Below the pieces are notes generated by a model. The model searched no databases, was not told the DNA's origin, and saw only the letters and a program-made list of their open reading frames with translations. Shown here piece by piece: positions 12,901 to 25,570 of a stretch of 64,000 bases of DNA. The position numbers were made by a program, and so were the translations under genes. Numbering within the stretch: position 1 is the first letter of the stretch; each line of letters opens with the position of its first letter. This DNA is from Dromaius novaehollandiae (taxonomy: Eukaryota > Chordata > Aves > Casuariiformes > Dromaiidae): positions 30,220,001 to 30,284,000 of the forward strand of contig NC_088106.1 of the NCBI RefSeq assembly GCF_036370855.1. The letters run 5' to 3'.

Positions 12901-15675
12901 AGAGGCACAATCTGTGCTTTCAAGGCCTGGTGTTTTTAACCTGGCCCTCAAGGTTTTATTGGGCTGGGGTCCTCTCCTAACCTATCCAAAGGTAGGACGC
13001 ATTCCCCACTTGCCTGGGAGCGTGCAGGGAAACCTGCGTGGCTTGCTGTTCTCCGTCCGTTCACATGGAGAGCGACCAGTCAGCAAACCTTATCATAAGT
13101 AAGGGATGAACGTGCTGCCTCACACAGACCAAAGAGGCCAGAATGGGCTGAACCCTACCTAAACCCTCCTTTTCTGACCTGTTCTCACCAATCTGTAGGC
13201 CAGGACTTGGTCTTCATAAAGTTAGTATTGCTGGTAGAGTGGAGAATGGACTAATGGAGCTTCCACCATATTTTTTCCTGAGATTTCCTTTCCTCGAGCC
13301 ATATTCTAGCTGATAATCCCTTTGGTGCATTTTAATTTCAAATAAACAAACAAAACCTAATGTTTTTCTCCTTTGATTATGAGATTCTTTTCTCTTTGGC
13401 ATATTCTTCTATGTCCCTCTTTCCTTTTTGGAAGTATAAAATTTGATCAGGATTTGATTTTCTTCTTTTATCAAGGGAAGATAGAGCTGCCTCTACCTTT
13501 TCATCTAAACCACTGAAAGCCACCAAGACTCAACAGCTGTTGCCATCAGAAATCCCTCTCTAGACAGAGATGGATTTCTGGAAAACATCCGTATGGAAGC
13601 CTTTCCTACATTGGAGGTCACAATACCCCTGTGACATGAGCAAATACTGGGGTTCTTGTGTGAAGAGAACATACACAGTGTATTTTTACCTGGCCTCAGA
13701 AAAGGTGCTCTCAATTTCCTTGTCATGCCCACAGCTGTACAAATCATGGCCACTGGGGTACAACGTCTTCAGACAGCATCTGAAAGACCTTTTCAAATGG
13801 TGAAGAGTGAATCACAAAACCAGGCTGTCATTTGCAGCCATGTCCTGACTAAAGCCGGCAGAGAGGTGGTGCCAGACACATATCAAACCCCCAAACCATG
13901 TTCTTTGCCTTAGAGAAATTGCAGCATTTAAAAACCACTAGTTTTGGAGTGGAATTATCTCACCTGTCTTTGAATATTGACGGTGTCAGTAGTTGAGCTG
14001 GGGGATAAAGACTCATATTACAGCCCAGGGAGACAAATGCACCTTTGTGGGGTACAATTCATCCAGCTTCTTCTGAAGGTCAGCCTTCAGATGGGATGGA
14101 CCATGACCCAGAAATGTCCATTTCTCCCTGTAGACTCTAAAGCAGGTCTAAACAGAGAGTTCAGATGCAGACAAGCACTCTATTCATCTCTAAATTCAAT
14201 GAGATCATTTCTCATTTGGTGAAAGCAATTTGGCAAGTCGGAGGACTGCTTACTCGTGTAGGTCTTCAGCTCACTTCTCCCCAAACACCGATGCTCCAGG
14301 CATCAGATCAGACAATTACTGGGGTAAATGGACAGCTGCAGCATCGCTCAGCAGAGGCACAGGGGCACTCCGTGTCTCATTGCGAGGCAGAAGACCCCAT
14401 GGGTAGGTTCACCCAGACGAAGAGTGCCTGTTCCTGCATGCAGAGCTGCCACTACCCTTGTTACCTGCTTGGTTCCCTTCCTGAGCATTTTGATGTGACA
14501 CAGAAGGCATTGAGAGCTCAGTGTCACAGGGGGGTCTGGAAGCAGAATAGTGCTGGGGAGGGCCAGGAGGAAGACATGAGTCTGGAAGGCACCCTGAAGA
14601 GACCAGACGCCCACAGCACATCTCCACAGAGGGCGCATAGAAATGGCAATGTTACTTCCATGAACTCTTTCTCCATGCCAAGTTTCCCACCTTGAGTCTT
14701 TGGGAGAGCTGAGAACACAGAATGCGATGGTTTAAAGAGCCGTGAGTTTCTGCATGAGTTTCACACGAGCCTTCCCACCCTTCTCCAGCATACTCCTTTT
14801 CAAAGAAATGGGCAGGAAAAAAGAGAAGGTAATAGATGGGGAAAGTCCTTTGTGCTCTCTGCCATTGTAATAGACTAAAATAAAGGAACTGCTGTGTGCT
14901 GCCAGGAGAGAGGAGATGATATCTGTCCAGGTTATACCCTGGATACTGAGTCCAAATGCATTTCAACTAAGATCAGTTGCTTAAAAAAAAAAGTTGATTT
15001 TCTTTCCAGCTCTTGGAAGTGAATCTATTTGGTGTCAGGCTGAAAGAAGACAGCGTGTAAGTAACTGAGAAAGTGTTTACTCAGTGAATTAGTTCAGCTT
15101 TCATTGTGCACAGAGGATTATGGCCTCAGCAGTGGATGAGCTCCATTTCAGGCTGGAGTGGCTCACTTAGCTACCTCCAGGGCAGGACTAATTATCATAG
15201 GACTTAGGCCATTAAAGGGCTTTAACTACCAGTGCTCTCTCCCAGGTCTGGATTAACTGTTTGCCTTAGAGCAAGCCACCTAGATAACCATTCTTCCTAA
15301 TGGTCTGCTTTGATTTCTTTGCCCCCGCTGCCCACCCCTTTCGCTTTCAAACTTTACATTATTGGCAGATCTGGAACAATAGCTAAGAATATTAACACCA
15401 TTGCTGCAAAGTGTCAAAGGGGTTTTGTTACAGACTTTTTTTTTCTCTCTTTTGCTTTTCATTGCTAAAGCAATTTTAGGAAGTAGTATTTTGCATGGCA
15501 GAGTGCCCTCACCTGACTCAGGTGGATTAGGAGGGCTACTCAAAAGGCATGACCCCAAGGGAAAATGCCAACATACCCGCAGAGCCCAGCTCTATCTTAT
15601 GCTGTTGTCTACATGACAATGATGCTGGCAGAAGGCTTTGTTATATGAAGTACTCAGCATAGAAATAGCAAAAGA
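9931..15675. other. Unique non-coding sequence; small TAA microsatellite at 12091-12110
   Basis: I found no gene, no recognised interspersed repeat and no convincing exon. The longest frames (10705-11064 plus, 12467-12841 plus, 14165-14695 plus) lack domains and overlap frames on the other strand. A short TAA trinucleotide run is at about 12091-12110. Confidence 0.5.
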
Positions 15676-15825
15676 CTACTGTGCCCTGAGGTGCTAAATA
15701 GGCAAGATGAGAGCAAAATTATTACCCCATTTCACAGAAGAGCTGAGGTACAGAAAGCTTAAATGGCTTGCCCAAGGTAACAGATGGACTATGTAGCAGA
15801 GGCTGGTCTATTCCTTATCATCAAA
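15676..15825 (+). repeat. Ancient MIR-type SINE relic, sense orientation
   Basis: This is a clear MIR central and 3' body. It reads ATTATTACCCCATTTCACAG (15720 region), AGAGCTGAGGTACAGAAAG, then TTAAATGGCTTGCCCAAGG (15760-15778), GTAACAGATGGACTATGTAG and CAGAGGCTGGTCTATTCC. These track MIR's ATTATCCCCATTTTACAG, GAAACTGAGGCACAGAGAG, TTAAGTGACTTGCCCAAGG and CAGAGCTGG in order. This is the best-preserved SINE in the window. Confidence 0.8.
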
Positions 15826-17020
15826 ATGTTTGAAAAATGATCTCATTATCCTTCCAACACCAGGCTTCTCAGCTCTTCTGGGATGCTGGCACATCTGGGT
15901 AGTTTTCAGTCTGGAAGGGAGGTGATTGAAGGGGGTGTGAATCAAAACTATAAAATCACATGCAGCCTGCACAGACAGGACTTGGCTATTCACAGCCCCT
16001 ATCAGTAGAAGACCTCAGGTGGACATCAAAAGAGACTAACAGGTGGCATGCTACAAACAAAATAGGTGGTTCTTCACACCACAAAGCCTGGCAGCACTTT
16101 GTCCCAGGATGTTTGTGCTGAAAGTGTGTGTATGTGGGTTCAAACCTGTGGAAGAAAAATTCCTTAAGAGAGGGTATGTACAAAGACACCGCTTCCAGCT
16201 CTTCAAGTCCTGAAGTAGCGGTGGCTGGAAGCTGGAGGAATACTGTTAGGAGATATCACTATACACTTTCTCTGTTCATAACTCTCTAAACTTTCTCCTC
16301 AGTACTTGCTTTTTCCAGTGATTGGAGAGAGAAGGGTAGAGTAGGTGGGCTTCTGGTGCGCTCTTATGTTCATGTTCTCAACCATGAGGCTGCAGAGGTG
16401 CTCAATTTCATATGGTGTTCGTAGTCTTCTCAAGGTCAGGAAGGTGATGTGTGTGTTAGGGTAAACACATGCTCAAAAAACCAAGACAAACATAAAACAA
16501 AGCACAGAAGAGACTGCTCAGGATAGAACCTGTGCACAGCCTGCACAGATTAAACCAGCACAGATTATCTGAATAAAGTCAAATATCTGCAGCCAGGTCT
16601 TGCCAACTACATGGCCATGAACACTGCTGAAGCCTGAGGGCCTGCACTACCACACACCTCTGCTGGAGCTTATGCCCTCAACAGGGATCCTTTGTGGGTT
16701 CTCATTTCCAGCATGCTGGGAACACACAATATTTGAAGGCAGCCTGTCCAGCAAAGGATTTTTATTCCTCCTTGGATGCTTTCCCCATCCCTTTGTTCAC
16801 AGTCTTTATTGGCTAACTAGATTATACATTTTATAACCCAGCTGACAACTTACACAGCGTTCTTTTTTTAGAGCTCTGATGTCTCTTGTGGATGTTTGAA
16901 ACATGCCAAAATTGTGTTCTGCTGCTTCGTCTATATGGAAATTGTTTAATTTCTGCCTTCCTCTGATCTCTTACTCTGACAATAATGGGGTTTTGTACTT
17001 TCCCTTCTTGCCCCTGCTGC
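15826..17020. other. Unique non-coding sequence, nothing recognised
   Basis: Mixed composition. There is no repeat identity, exon signal or RNA gene. Confidence 0.55.
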
Positions 17021-17022
17021 AG

Positions 17023-17174
17023 GTGTGGACTAGACTACAAGACAGACTGCTTGCTGGAGTTCAAGTTATTTGTTGTTCGCTCCAAGCATGGATTATTGCT
17101 AATATATCTGCATATGAAACCTATCAAGAAAGTCACAAAAGAAAAAAAAAAAGAAAAATCAGAACTGGAATAAT
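17023..17174 (+). other. Weak candidate 3'-terminal exon
   Basis: A good acceptor-like sequence (CTTGCCCCTGCTGCAG, ending 17022) is followed by an open frame of about 50 codons to a TAA. The frame has a strongly lysine/glutamate-rich end (KKVTKEKKKEKSELE), which simply reads through an A-rich stretch. The frame extends open upstream, and no polyadenylation hexamer is convincingly placed. I do not recognise the protein. Chance is the more likely explanation. Confidence 0.15.
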
Positions 17175-18810
17175 CTAGGAGTAAACTAATCTGTTCTGTC
17201 CTCACAGAGCAACCCAAAGACTGGACATTTTCAGAGGCAGCAATTGTCTCTGACTGCTTGCGCAGCACAGTGAGACCCTGACCCACTTTGCAGCAGAAAG
17301 GATAACTGTAGTGAGACAAGAACTCCAGTGCTAAGGTCAGACAGGGAAAACATTTTAGTACCTCCTCCTCTTATTTACAAGATGAATGTTTCCTCCCTTC
17401 CAGAGAAACTGCAATTAGCTTGTAAATGTGTGCTATAAAATTAGTTTTTCCACTAGCTGCTGTTCTTCTGTAGCTAAGAGGAAATATGTCTATGTAAAGC
17501 TAAGGTAAGGTCTGATATGGCCCTCATGACAGTCCAAACAGCTTCTGCCCCTGTAACACAGATGATAGAGACTGGAACCACTAGGCTGACTCTACAGCAA
17601 GGTCAGCTGCAGCGTAGCCCTACATGGAGTTTGAGCTAAAATGGCAGGATCAGATAACTTGGGAGTCAGAGAGTAAGTCCATATTCTGAGTTGTGGTCCT
17701 TGTTTTGGAGGAACAATCAGCTTTCCATAGTTAGTTGCACTAGGTTCTCACCTTCAAGCCTGTGCTTGAAACAAAGAGCAATGTTAGCTGGCAACTGAAA
17801 ACAGCTGCCCTAGAAAAAAAGGAATAACCCATTCCACATACACACAATAGCATGTTATGGGAGAACAGCTAATCTTATAGCATAGGCACAGAACTCAGCA
17901 CTGGGAGGAGATAACAAAGACCGGGGGCTCTTGTGTTACAGGTCAGCTGCTGGGCCCCAGCTTTACATCCTCTCAGCAGACACAACAGGCACTGTCACAG
18001 AGTGTCACTATGCCTGCAAGAGATAAGCTCCTGGATGAAAAACAGCTGGCTGAAGCTCAAGCTAGGCAAGATGGAAGCAATGCTTCTAGGAAAAGAGAAG
18101 TGATTCAGGCATTTTCTAAGGCAATGCTGACGCTCTTTTCCCCCTTGCACGGAGAGAGGAACACTGATGGACTGGGACTGCACTTAATCCTCAAGGCTCA
18201 GGGCATGCTAGTCATCAGCAACCTCTGGGCGCCTAGGTCACTCTTCCACTTTTCCCTGTCTTTCTATGAACGCTGGTGAGTCACAGTACTTCTGCCTGCT
18301 CATCAAGACCAGTATGAAATGCCTCTTCTCCAAGATAAGGCTGCCCTCACCTGACGAAGAAAAGTGGCAAAGAACAGAAGATGCCAATGAGCTGGAGCAG
18401 ACTTTCTCTCCTCACCCAGGCATGAACCCATTTTGGGGTCACAGCAGCTTCTATAGGAACCAGAAGGGCTGAGTAAGGATGAAGGTGATAAACAGAATAG
18501 CAGGAACAGTCCTGGACATTCAAGGAAGGAGAATCTCCGTATGTTTGTACACATGAGCTCTTAATTAAGTCTGTATGAGCAATAGCAACATGTGAGAAGT
18601 TATTCCACAAGTGGAAGACAATGAACTATATTTTCTTCTGGACTTAAATTTCAACACCCCTTCCACAATAACTACAGCTCCCAAGAGAATTTCCAGTCGT
18701 ACTCCCCAGTTTCCCCTCTCCCTGCCCATGAAGTCTGCTCTATACACATAGCATTTCTAGCTTGCCCTTATATCCTCTTATTGCCTCTTAAAGGCAAGAA
18801 AAATTACATG
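17175..18810. other. Unique non-coding sequence, nothing recognised
   Basis: No repeat family, exon-like segment or domain-bearing frame was seen. Confidence 0.55.
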
Positions 18811-19310
18811 CTGACTGGCCAGCCAAACGGCCAAATCCAGTCAGAGCACAGCGAGAACTGGCTACTTCCCAGGCGATGGGGAGCCAGGATCCAAGGGTGA
18901 TGACACCTCTGGCAGGGCAGGGACTTGATCAGCCAGGGTCCCGTCTCACAGTACCCAAGCAAAATGAGCAGGGCAGACCCAGAGATCACGGCCAGGTTCA
19001 ACCAAGAGCCCTGACCATCAGAATAGTTTGCAGGGAGGAAGGTCCGAGGTCAAGACAGGAAGTTAGTCTGCAGGTCAGGATCAGGTCCACCAACTACCAG
19101 ACAGGCCCATAGTGACCAGACATGTCGGAGATCAAGCTGGGGAGTCGGTCCACAGATCAGCATCTGAATTGGCAGTATCCATAGCCAGGCACAGGCATGG
19201 CTCTGGCTGTGATGGAGCTGGAGACCAGTCCTCCTCCCACACAGCTCCCATGGGCTCCCAGACCCATGGACAGGGTGTGAGGGGATGCCCTGGGTGAGGC
19301 TGCTCAGGGC
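18811..19310. repeat. Degenerate GGTC/AGGTCA-rich, minisatellite-like tract
   Basis: Short words of the type CAGGTC, GAGGTCAAG, GGTCC, GATCAG and AGCCAGG recur every 10-30 bp, for example GAGGTCAAGACAGG, CTGCAGGTCAGGATCAGGTCC and GAGATCAAGCTGGGGAGTCGGTCC (19045-19155). No single unit length holds throughout, so this is an old or imperfect tandem array rather than a clean satellite. The words happen to include AGGTCA nuclear-receptor half-sites. Both strands carry short open frames as a by-product of the repetitive composition. Confidence 0.45.
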
Positions 19311-21169
19311 CATTAAGGCTTATTTGTGCACTCAGGACTCTGCTGCTTCCCTCCTCATATTCAGATGCAAGTTCCTGCAGAACTCATAACACCTAAATTA
19401 GCTTGAAGTTTCTCTCTATCCACTAAGTTGGTTGAAAGCGGACAAGGTTCAGAAATTACGGCAAAAGGAGAGAATACTGCAGCACAGGCCTTGCTTCCTT
19501 AGGAATCAGGTAAAAATGAAGAGAGACAAGCTGATTATCAAATAATCTGCTTGCCAAGGTAATATATAGCTGGACAAGTACTGCAGAAGTTATCTCTTAA
19601 GTGCTTGTTTCTAGAGTTAATTTAATTAACTAATTGCCTAGTGTTTAGAGCAGTCACCTGGAATATGGCAGTTCCTACTGCATGGCATGGATTAGCCTAT
19701 CGAATTTGAATTTTCCCTTTCCTACGCGGTTTCCTCTCTTCTCCTATGCATGCCTTTTATGAGATATAGGCGTTCTTTTCTAGTGAAAAATTCACAAGGT
19801 CTCAGTCTCATTCCACCACGGAATAAAGACCAAACAACAAAACTGCAGAATTCCTCATGAAACAGAATTCTTGTTTTCTATCCAGCTCTCACAGAGGAAA
19901 GGGTAAGAAGTCTCCTCATTGACAGCTCCACAATACTGTCTCCAAGGACAGTTTCCTCCTAATCCCCAGTAACTGGAAGATTTTTGTGCCCTGAAGCGTG
20001 AAGGTTTACATCTCTTCCACAGCGTAGGGTGTTTTGTTTAAAAGTCAGAGCATTATAACTTCAAAAATAGCATCTGTGTACCCTTCCCATGGGTGCTTTG
20101 GCAACAGAGATCTGCTGACTCAGGTCTTTTGGCAGTAGCTCTTTTTACAATGGTGCAAGCAAATGCCCTGGGGTAAAGCTCAGAGACCAACTGTGGCAGG
20201 GGGGGGTGCTTGTATATCCTTCCACTGGAAGCACGGAGGAAAAGGAGGCTGAGTGACTTGCTAGTCAGCTGAACATCTGGGTTGTTGGCTGTTCACAACC
20301 GACCTCTACGGTAAAACATGTTCACATAGGGAAAACCTCAGACCCGCTCACGGCATCCTTGTCCATGGACCACAAGCAGACGGTTGCATTCAACAAATGA
20401 GGTTTAACATTGGCTCTCATGATATGTGTATGCCTCTAGTGGGCTTAGACTGATTGTAATCAGGCATGATAGGGACAGAAAAAAGCAGTTTGACCCCATG
20501 TTCCTTGGCAAGACAACTGGTTGGAGGCCCCTCTTTTGGGTCACATTGTGGTAAAGGCACCAGAAATTACCGTCCAGGAAGGGACCTTGAAGGGACAACT
20601 TTGTGCTCAGTGGCCTGCTCCAGTTCATATCCACTTGGAGAGCACTTCTAGCACCTGTAGTTTCCTGCACATTTTCTTCCACTGAATAACAAAGTTTCCA
20701 AAGTCTTCCTTTGTCTGCACCTGATTCAAAGCTCCTTGTAATTGCTCTCCTTCCATGAAGTCAAGGAACTGTGGATGTGGGATGCGGTTTCTAAAAGTTA
20801 GACTGCCAACTGTTCTGCCCATTAAAGTTTGACATCTACCTCACATGAACCACTTTCTCCTCTTATGCAGAGCACATTCAACCTCTCAGCAGTGCACAAA
20901 GAAAAATCAAGCATTTTTACAGAAAAATAAATGTGTTCTCATGGATATGTATAAAATTGCCCAAGTCTGTGTGGTGAAACTGTGTTTTCTCCTCTATCAA
21001 ATTGCTCCTTCCTCTTCTTAACACGTGGAACAAATGTCTCTTTCGGACCGTGATGAGGTAACTTGGAGAGGTCGGCAGAATTGCTGCAGTTGGACCCTGG
21101 GCTGGTTTTATTTTTCTATTGAACCTTGGTGGAAACGCATGCACAGCAAGTCAGGGCCTGTCCCTTTTC
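19311..21169. other. Unique non-coding sequence; possible MIR scrap near 20235-20282
   Basis: The only hint of structure is GGAGGCTGAGTGACTTGC followed by TAGTCAG (20245-20270), which resembles a deleted MIR core. Otherwise nothing is recognised. Confidence 0.45.
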
Positions 21170-21179
21170 CGTTCTCCTT

Positions 21180-21210
<31 letters not shown>

Positions 21211-21790
21211 TTTATTTCTTCCAGGAGTGCTGATGATAAGAAAAGCAATGTCTAAATCTTCTTAATGGTGTTTATGCAAGCAGTTTTGCTTAGCTGCAGT
21301 CTCTGCCACCCCCTCCCCCGTCCACCCTCCCTCCCATCTTCCTGCTAATATCGCTGCTTCATTCCTTTCCCTGTTGGCTATTACTATGGACTACAGCGAA
21401 TCTAAAACTAAATAATCCCCTTAGTGTCAAGTTTTCTGGGCTGAGCAAATAAATCTAACCAAATGCATTATCTAGGTAGAGGAGGCTGTTGTAAGGGGGA
21501 AAAAAGATAAAAGCTATTTTACTTTAAGGCAAAGAGTAAAACCATCATTTTTCATTTGCATTGTACTTTTAAATTTTTTTTTATTTTATTTTAACTTTAC
21601 TGTTCAATCCCTTTCTCTTTCCATTGTAATTAAAAAAAAATAAATGCAGCAAAGCTTCTGATTTCAAGCATTAAAGAGAGGGAGAAAGACCCCAGATAAG
21701 GTGCCATTCAAATCCCCCTCTCAGACGGGTAATTCTGACCAGGCAATAAAGCAGTCTAAATAAATAAACCCTTCCCCACTTCCCCCCACC
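21170..21790. promoter_or_regulatory. CNE-like block with a CT microsatellite, candidate enhancer
   Basis: The block starts with a CT run (21181-21201) and a T run (21202-21213). AT-rich non-repeat sequence follows, with many developmental-factor cores: GGTGTTTATGCAAG, CTTCTTAATGG, AAAACTAAATAATCC, CAAATAAATCTAACC, CCATTGTAATT and GGTAATTCTGACC. There are long pyrimidine-rich spacers. The texture suggests an enhancer-like conserved element. The TTCTTCCAG at about 21218-21226 also looks like a 3' splice site, but the frame after it closes within a few codons. Confidence 0.35.
21181..21213. repeat. CT dinucleotide run followed by poly-T
   Basis: About ten CT units pass directly into twelve T bases. 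Confidence 0.9.
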
Positions 21791-24270
21791 CTGGAGGAGG
21801 GGGGACGAAAGACATTAGAAAACTCCTTTATGGAAGGAAGAGCAAGTGGAAGATCTGCATGTTGCAGGACTAGACGGAGAGGTCTGCTGTGTTTTTATGC
21901 TGCCTCGTATTCATGAGTTGGCAGCTCAGAAAGGCAGGACTGCTTCCTGCGTGTGCGTGAACGTGTGTGTGTGTGGTGTGAAAGAAGTCTCATTTTCAGC
22001 ATGGTTCAGCCAGGGCTTGGAGGCAGGACCAAGCCAAACCTGGGGACAAAATGCTTCAGATGTGAAGAATTGTATGCTTGACTTCCATTTTCTTCTGACA
22101 GGTCTTCGAAAATGTGGGGAAAGCCACTCAGCTTTTAGCCAGTTATATTCCCTTCTGCAAATCCAGGGCACAGCCACAGCCAGTATAAACTGACGGGGCT
22201 CGGTTGCATTTGCATCAGCCAAATATCTGGCCTATATTGTCCCCATAGTTGTTGGTATTCATGCGTGAAGCTGGTGTGCTCAGCTATGCCCTTCTTGCCA
22301 GCCTTCCTTGTTTTCCGTATGTCCATATTGCATGTGGTCTGGGGAAAGGGTGGAGGCATCCTCAGCCAGGCAGTCTCTCTGGATAGTTGGCCTCCTGAAT
22401 TGCTTGCATATATAAACAGCATAAATAACCCAATACTGGAACCATTTATCTGAATTCACCCTCTCACATATTGGTTCTTATCAAATGCAGACTGGATTAA
22501 GAAGATGCCTAGTGTGGCTTTTGCAAAATCAGAACCTGACTCAAACACTTCTGTAAAATCAAAGCTCTGTCATTTTGGCCTGCATAAGTGAAAAACTGAA
22601 TAAACTGCTGTTTTTGGATCCAAAAACTTGAAGAAGAGCAGAAAGATCTCAAACTATAGAGCTAGATGCAATACTAGCAAGCTCTTTTCGCATACCTCAA
22701 AGTCTCTCCTCTCTAATTCAGTGCATTTTTTTTCCACTTGAACTTCAGCTTTGGAATAATTAAGTCCATAACTTTTTCTCTGTATTTAGTTTAATGCCTT
22801 TATATGTATTCTTGACTTGGTTCCCTGTCCCTCTAGCCAGTCTGCCTAGGTGATCGGCCCTTAAGATCCGTGATAAAAATCTCTCCTTATTTATTTGGAC
22901 AGATATTACTGACTGGAACTGATCTTTTGCCTCCTTTTTTCCCCCTCTCTTTTTTAAACAACACTTAATTTTTTTCCCATACCCCTCTGGTTTAGACATA
23001 AAACCCCAGGAAGGAGAATAGAGGGTTTGGTCTATCAGTTATTTTTATAAAATCTTCTCTAAAGAAATAAAATCTAACGCACAGTTCACATTGGAAAAAA
23101 ATAGCAAAGAAAACTCTGCTGCATTTTTGGGATGTGGATCTGCAATAGACATCACAAATAACCATGAGCCAGCTCTTGACCTGCTGTTGGCCAGCATAGC
23201 GAGGACAACAGCTGAGGACCAGGCTCAGCCAATTTACAATATAATGGTGCAAGCATTTTGCTCATTTTATTCTAATATTCCTTTAAACATCTGCACAAAA
23301 CTGCCTGCTTGACTATGGATCAACTCCAAAAATATTGAGAGGAACAGCTGGAATTTTTGATAAACAAGCTGAAGTCTATTATCTGAAAAGATCTCTTTGG
23401 ATTACTCAGGTGCCCTAAGATATTCTGCAATTCCTTTAGTGGTCTTACGGCATCACCAACACTTCTCTCCCCTGAAATGCACGTACATATTATTTTCTGT
23501 AAAATCTGGGTGTAATTTCTGCAAGTGTTAGCACTCATTTCTGGGACCTAGAGAAATCTCAAGTGTGTTTCAGTAAGTTACTGCTAATATGTAAAGTCCT
23601 AGTGAACGTGTACTGATACACACTGAGCTGTCTGCATTGCCAGAAAGTACTTCCATATTCAGAACTCATGTGCAGTGGCCTGCGGTGAAAATAGGCTTGT
23701 CCACTCCTCACGTTAGTATGCTGCCTGGAGTCTTCTTATACAAAGTTTTTCTCTAGACTATATCTCTGGAGTGTCCCTGTCAAGTAAGCAATGACTTTTT
23801 AAGAAAGTTTTGGTGATGGTTTTTACCCACTTCACTTGCAGCTCTGTTTTTCTGTGCAATTATGAATGACTAAGGTTCATTGCCCATGAGATCTGCCCAT
23901 TCCTGAGAAGGAGATTTTCACCAAAACCAGTTTTCCCCTCCTACTGTCCACACCTGTCCCTTTGGCCATATTGGGAAGGTCTTGGAGGATGTGGTGTCTT
24001 TGTCAGACTTTTGGCCATGGGGAGAGCAGGTTTTCTAAGTGCAATTTTGTTACCCCAAATTATATCTGAGATCCTTTTTTTCTACTTGGGAGTTATTCCT
24101 TAGGTACTTGAACTTTCTGGAAGCAAATGACTTACGAAATAAAAGTCAAAGTTTATAGACATCATATGCAAAACTAATAATCAAATATGAATACACTATG
24201 AAATGCTTATGGTTTTCCTTCTTTAAAAAACTACCTCTTTTTCTTCTGATAATGCTCTTTTCTCTGTATC
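21791..24270. other. Unique non-coding sequence, nothing recognised
   Basis: There is a short GT run at 21963-21976. Other open frames are featureless. No CR1 or SINE identity was found. Confidence 0.5.
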
Positions 24271-24275
24271 CATAG

Positions 24276-24438
24276 CAGACAGCGAGGCTAACACGGATGC
24301 ATTCAGAGTGACTGTTACACAAAGGCTTACTAGTGCCAAAACAGACTTCAGTGCAGAAACATTTCTCAGTAAAGCCACATTCACAGTGGGCTACATGTTC
24401 TCCTCAAGAGAAGAGAGCCATATCCTATTGCCTAAATG
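24276..24438 (+). other. Weak candidate exon
   Basis: The acceptor-like CTCTTTTCTCTGTATCCATAG (about 24255-24275) precedes a frame of about 54 codons that reads ADSEANTDAFRVTVT near its start and ends at TGA (24436-24438). The frame is open for about another 17 codons upstream of the putative acceptor. The amino-acid composition is protein-like (Ser/Thr/Ala-rich, balanced charges), but I recognise no domain and no donor partner. It may well be chance. Confidence 0.15.
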
Positions 24439-25570
24439 AATATTGTGATCCCAAAAGGGAACATACTTTTTAAGATAAAATTGTAGAAACTTTTCAATGT
24501 TCCTCTGTTGACTTCCTCAGGGTTTCTCGTTCTCAGTTCTTAGGGGTTACAGTTTCTCACAGTGACATTTCTTACTTGAAAAGACCTGCTATCACGTTTT
24601 TTGTTCTAACTCATCAACACATTCAGAAGAGGGTATGTTTTAAATGCCTCAGCTGTCTGCTGTTTTAATGAGTGAAGCTGAATACAAACACAAACCCCAG
24701 AAAATTGTTAAGTGCCTCCCTGAAGGGGAGCTGGGTTTCTGCAGGGCACATGGTGAAGGCACAACTAAGCCCTGTGGCTGCAGCCCACGGCATGTCTCCT
24801 TTGCAACACCCCTGCTGCCGATCTGCTGGGCCAGATCAACCCCTCAGATCATGTGGTAGGAAACCAAAGCTAAAGGGTTCCATTTTAATTGCTGCAGATG
24901 GAAGGAAGAAATGGCAGGTTTCACTACCTGCAGCTTCTCTCATAATCTCTGCTAAACACATGATAAATGCAGCAATGCCATCTCATAACTAGCATGTCTC
25001 CTGTGGTCTCGGTCATGTCCTCTAAAGCCCTGGCTCCTAGAGGCATGTGGTTGCAGTGGGGGTGAAACTGGCGTCTCTCTACTTTTTGTGTTATTTGTAA
25101 AAGCTCATTTTTAGTCTTCATGGTTTTAAGGGAAAAAGAGTGAAAAGGTGACACAAATGCAAGTGTGATCAATATGACGATGGCCTCAGAAACTATGAAA
25201 GGAACTAAAAAAGGTAATGTGCTTTTGAAGATGTTTCCAGATCTGCATGGGAGCTCCTGGATCCAATTTCTGTTTGCTGCAGGTGTCTGAGTGCATGGAC
25301 TGCACCTTCATTCAGAGCAGGGCTACTCTTGCTCTACCTATCAGCCGGAGAGCAGTGCCTCAACACACAGGTTTTCCTTAATTTCTTTTTAACAGTACAT
25401 TTGCCTTTGAGTTCAATGTCAGCATTCAGCTTTAACTACTTGGCTTAAGTAGCTGAGGGTCAGCTGCTTCCTCCACACTGTGGTTGCCTGCTCTCTCGTT
25501 CCTGTAGGTAGAGCCTCCCAGACCTTTCCCTTGGGCCTCTGCAACAGAGCACCATTAACCTGAGCCAGGA
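24439..25570. other. Unique non-coding sequence, nothing recognised
   Basis: No repeat identity or exon signal was seen. Confidence 0.5.

Noticed and set aside
14165..14695. 176-codon plus-strand frame, the longest in the window
   Set aside because: It overlaps minus-strand frames of 96 and 72 codons. No domain or conserved motif, and the ATG context is unremarkable.
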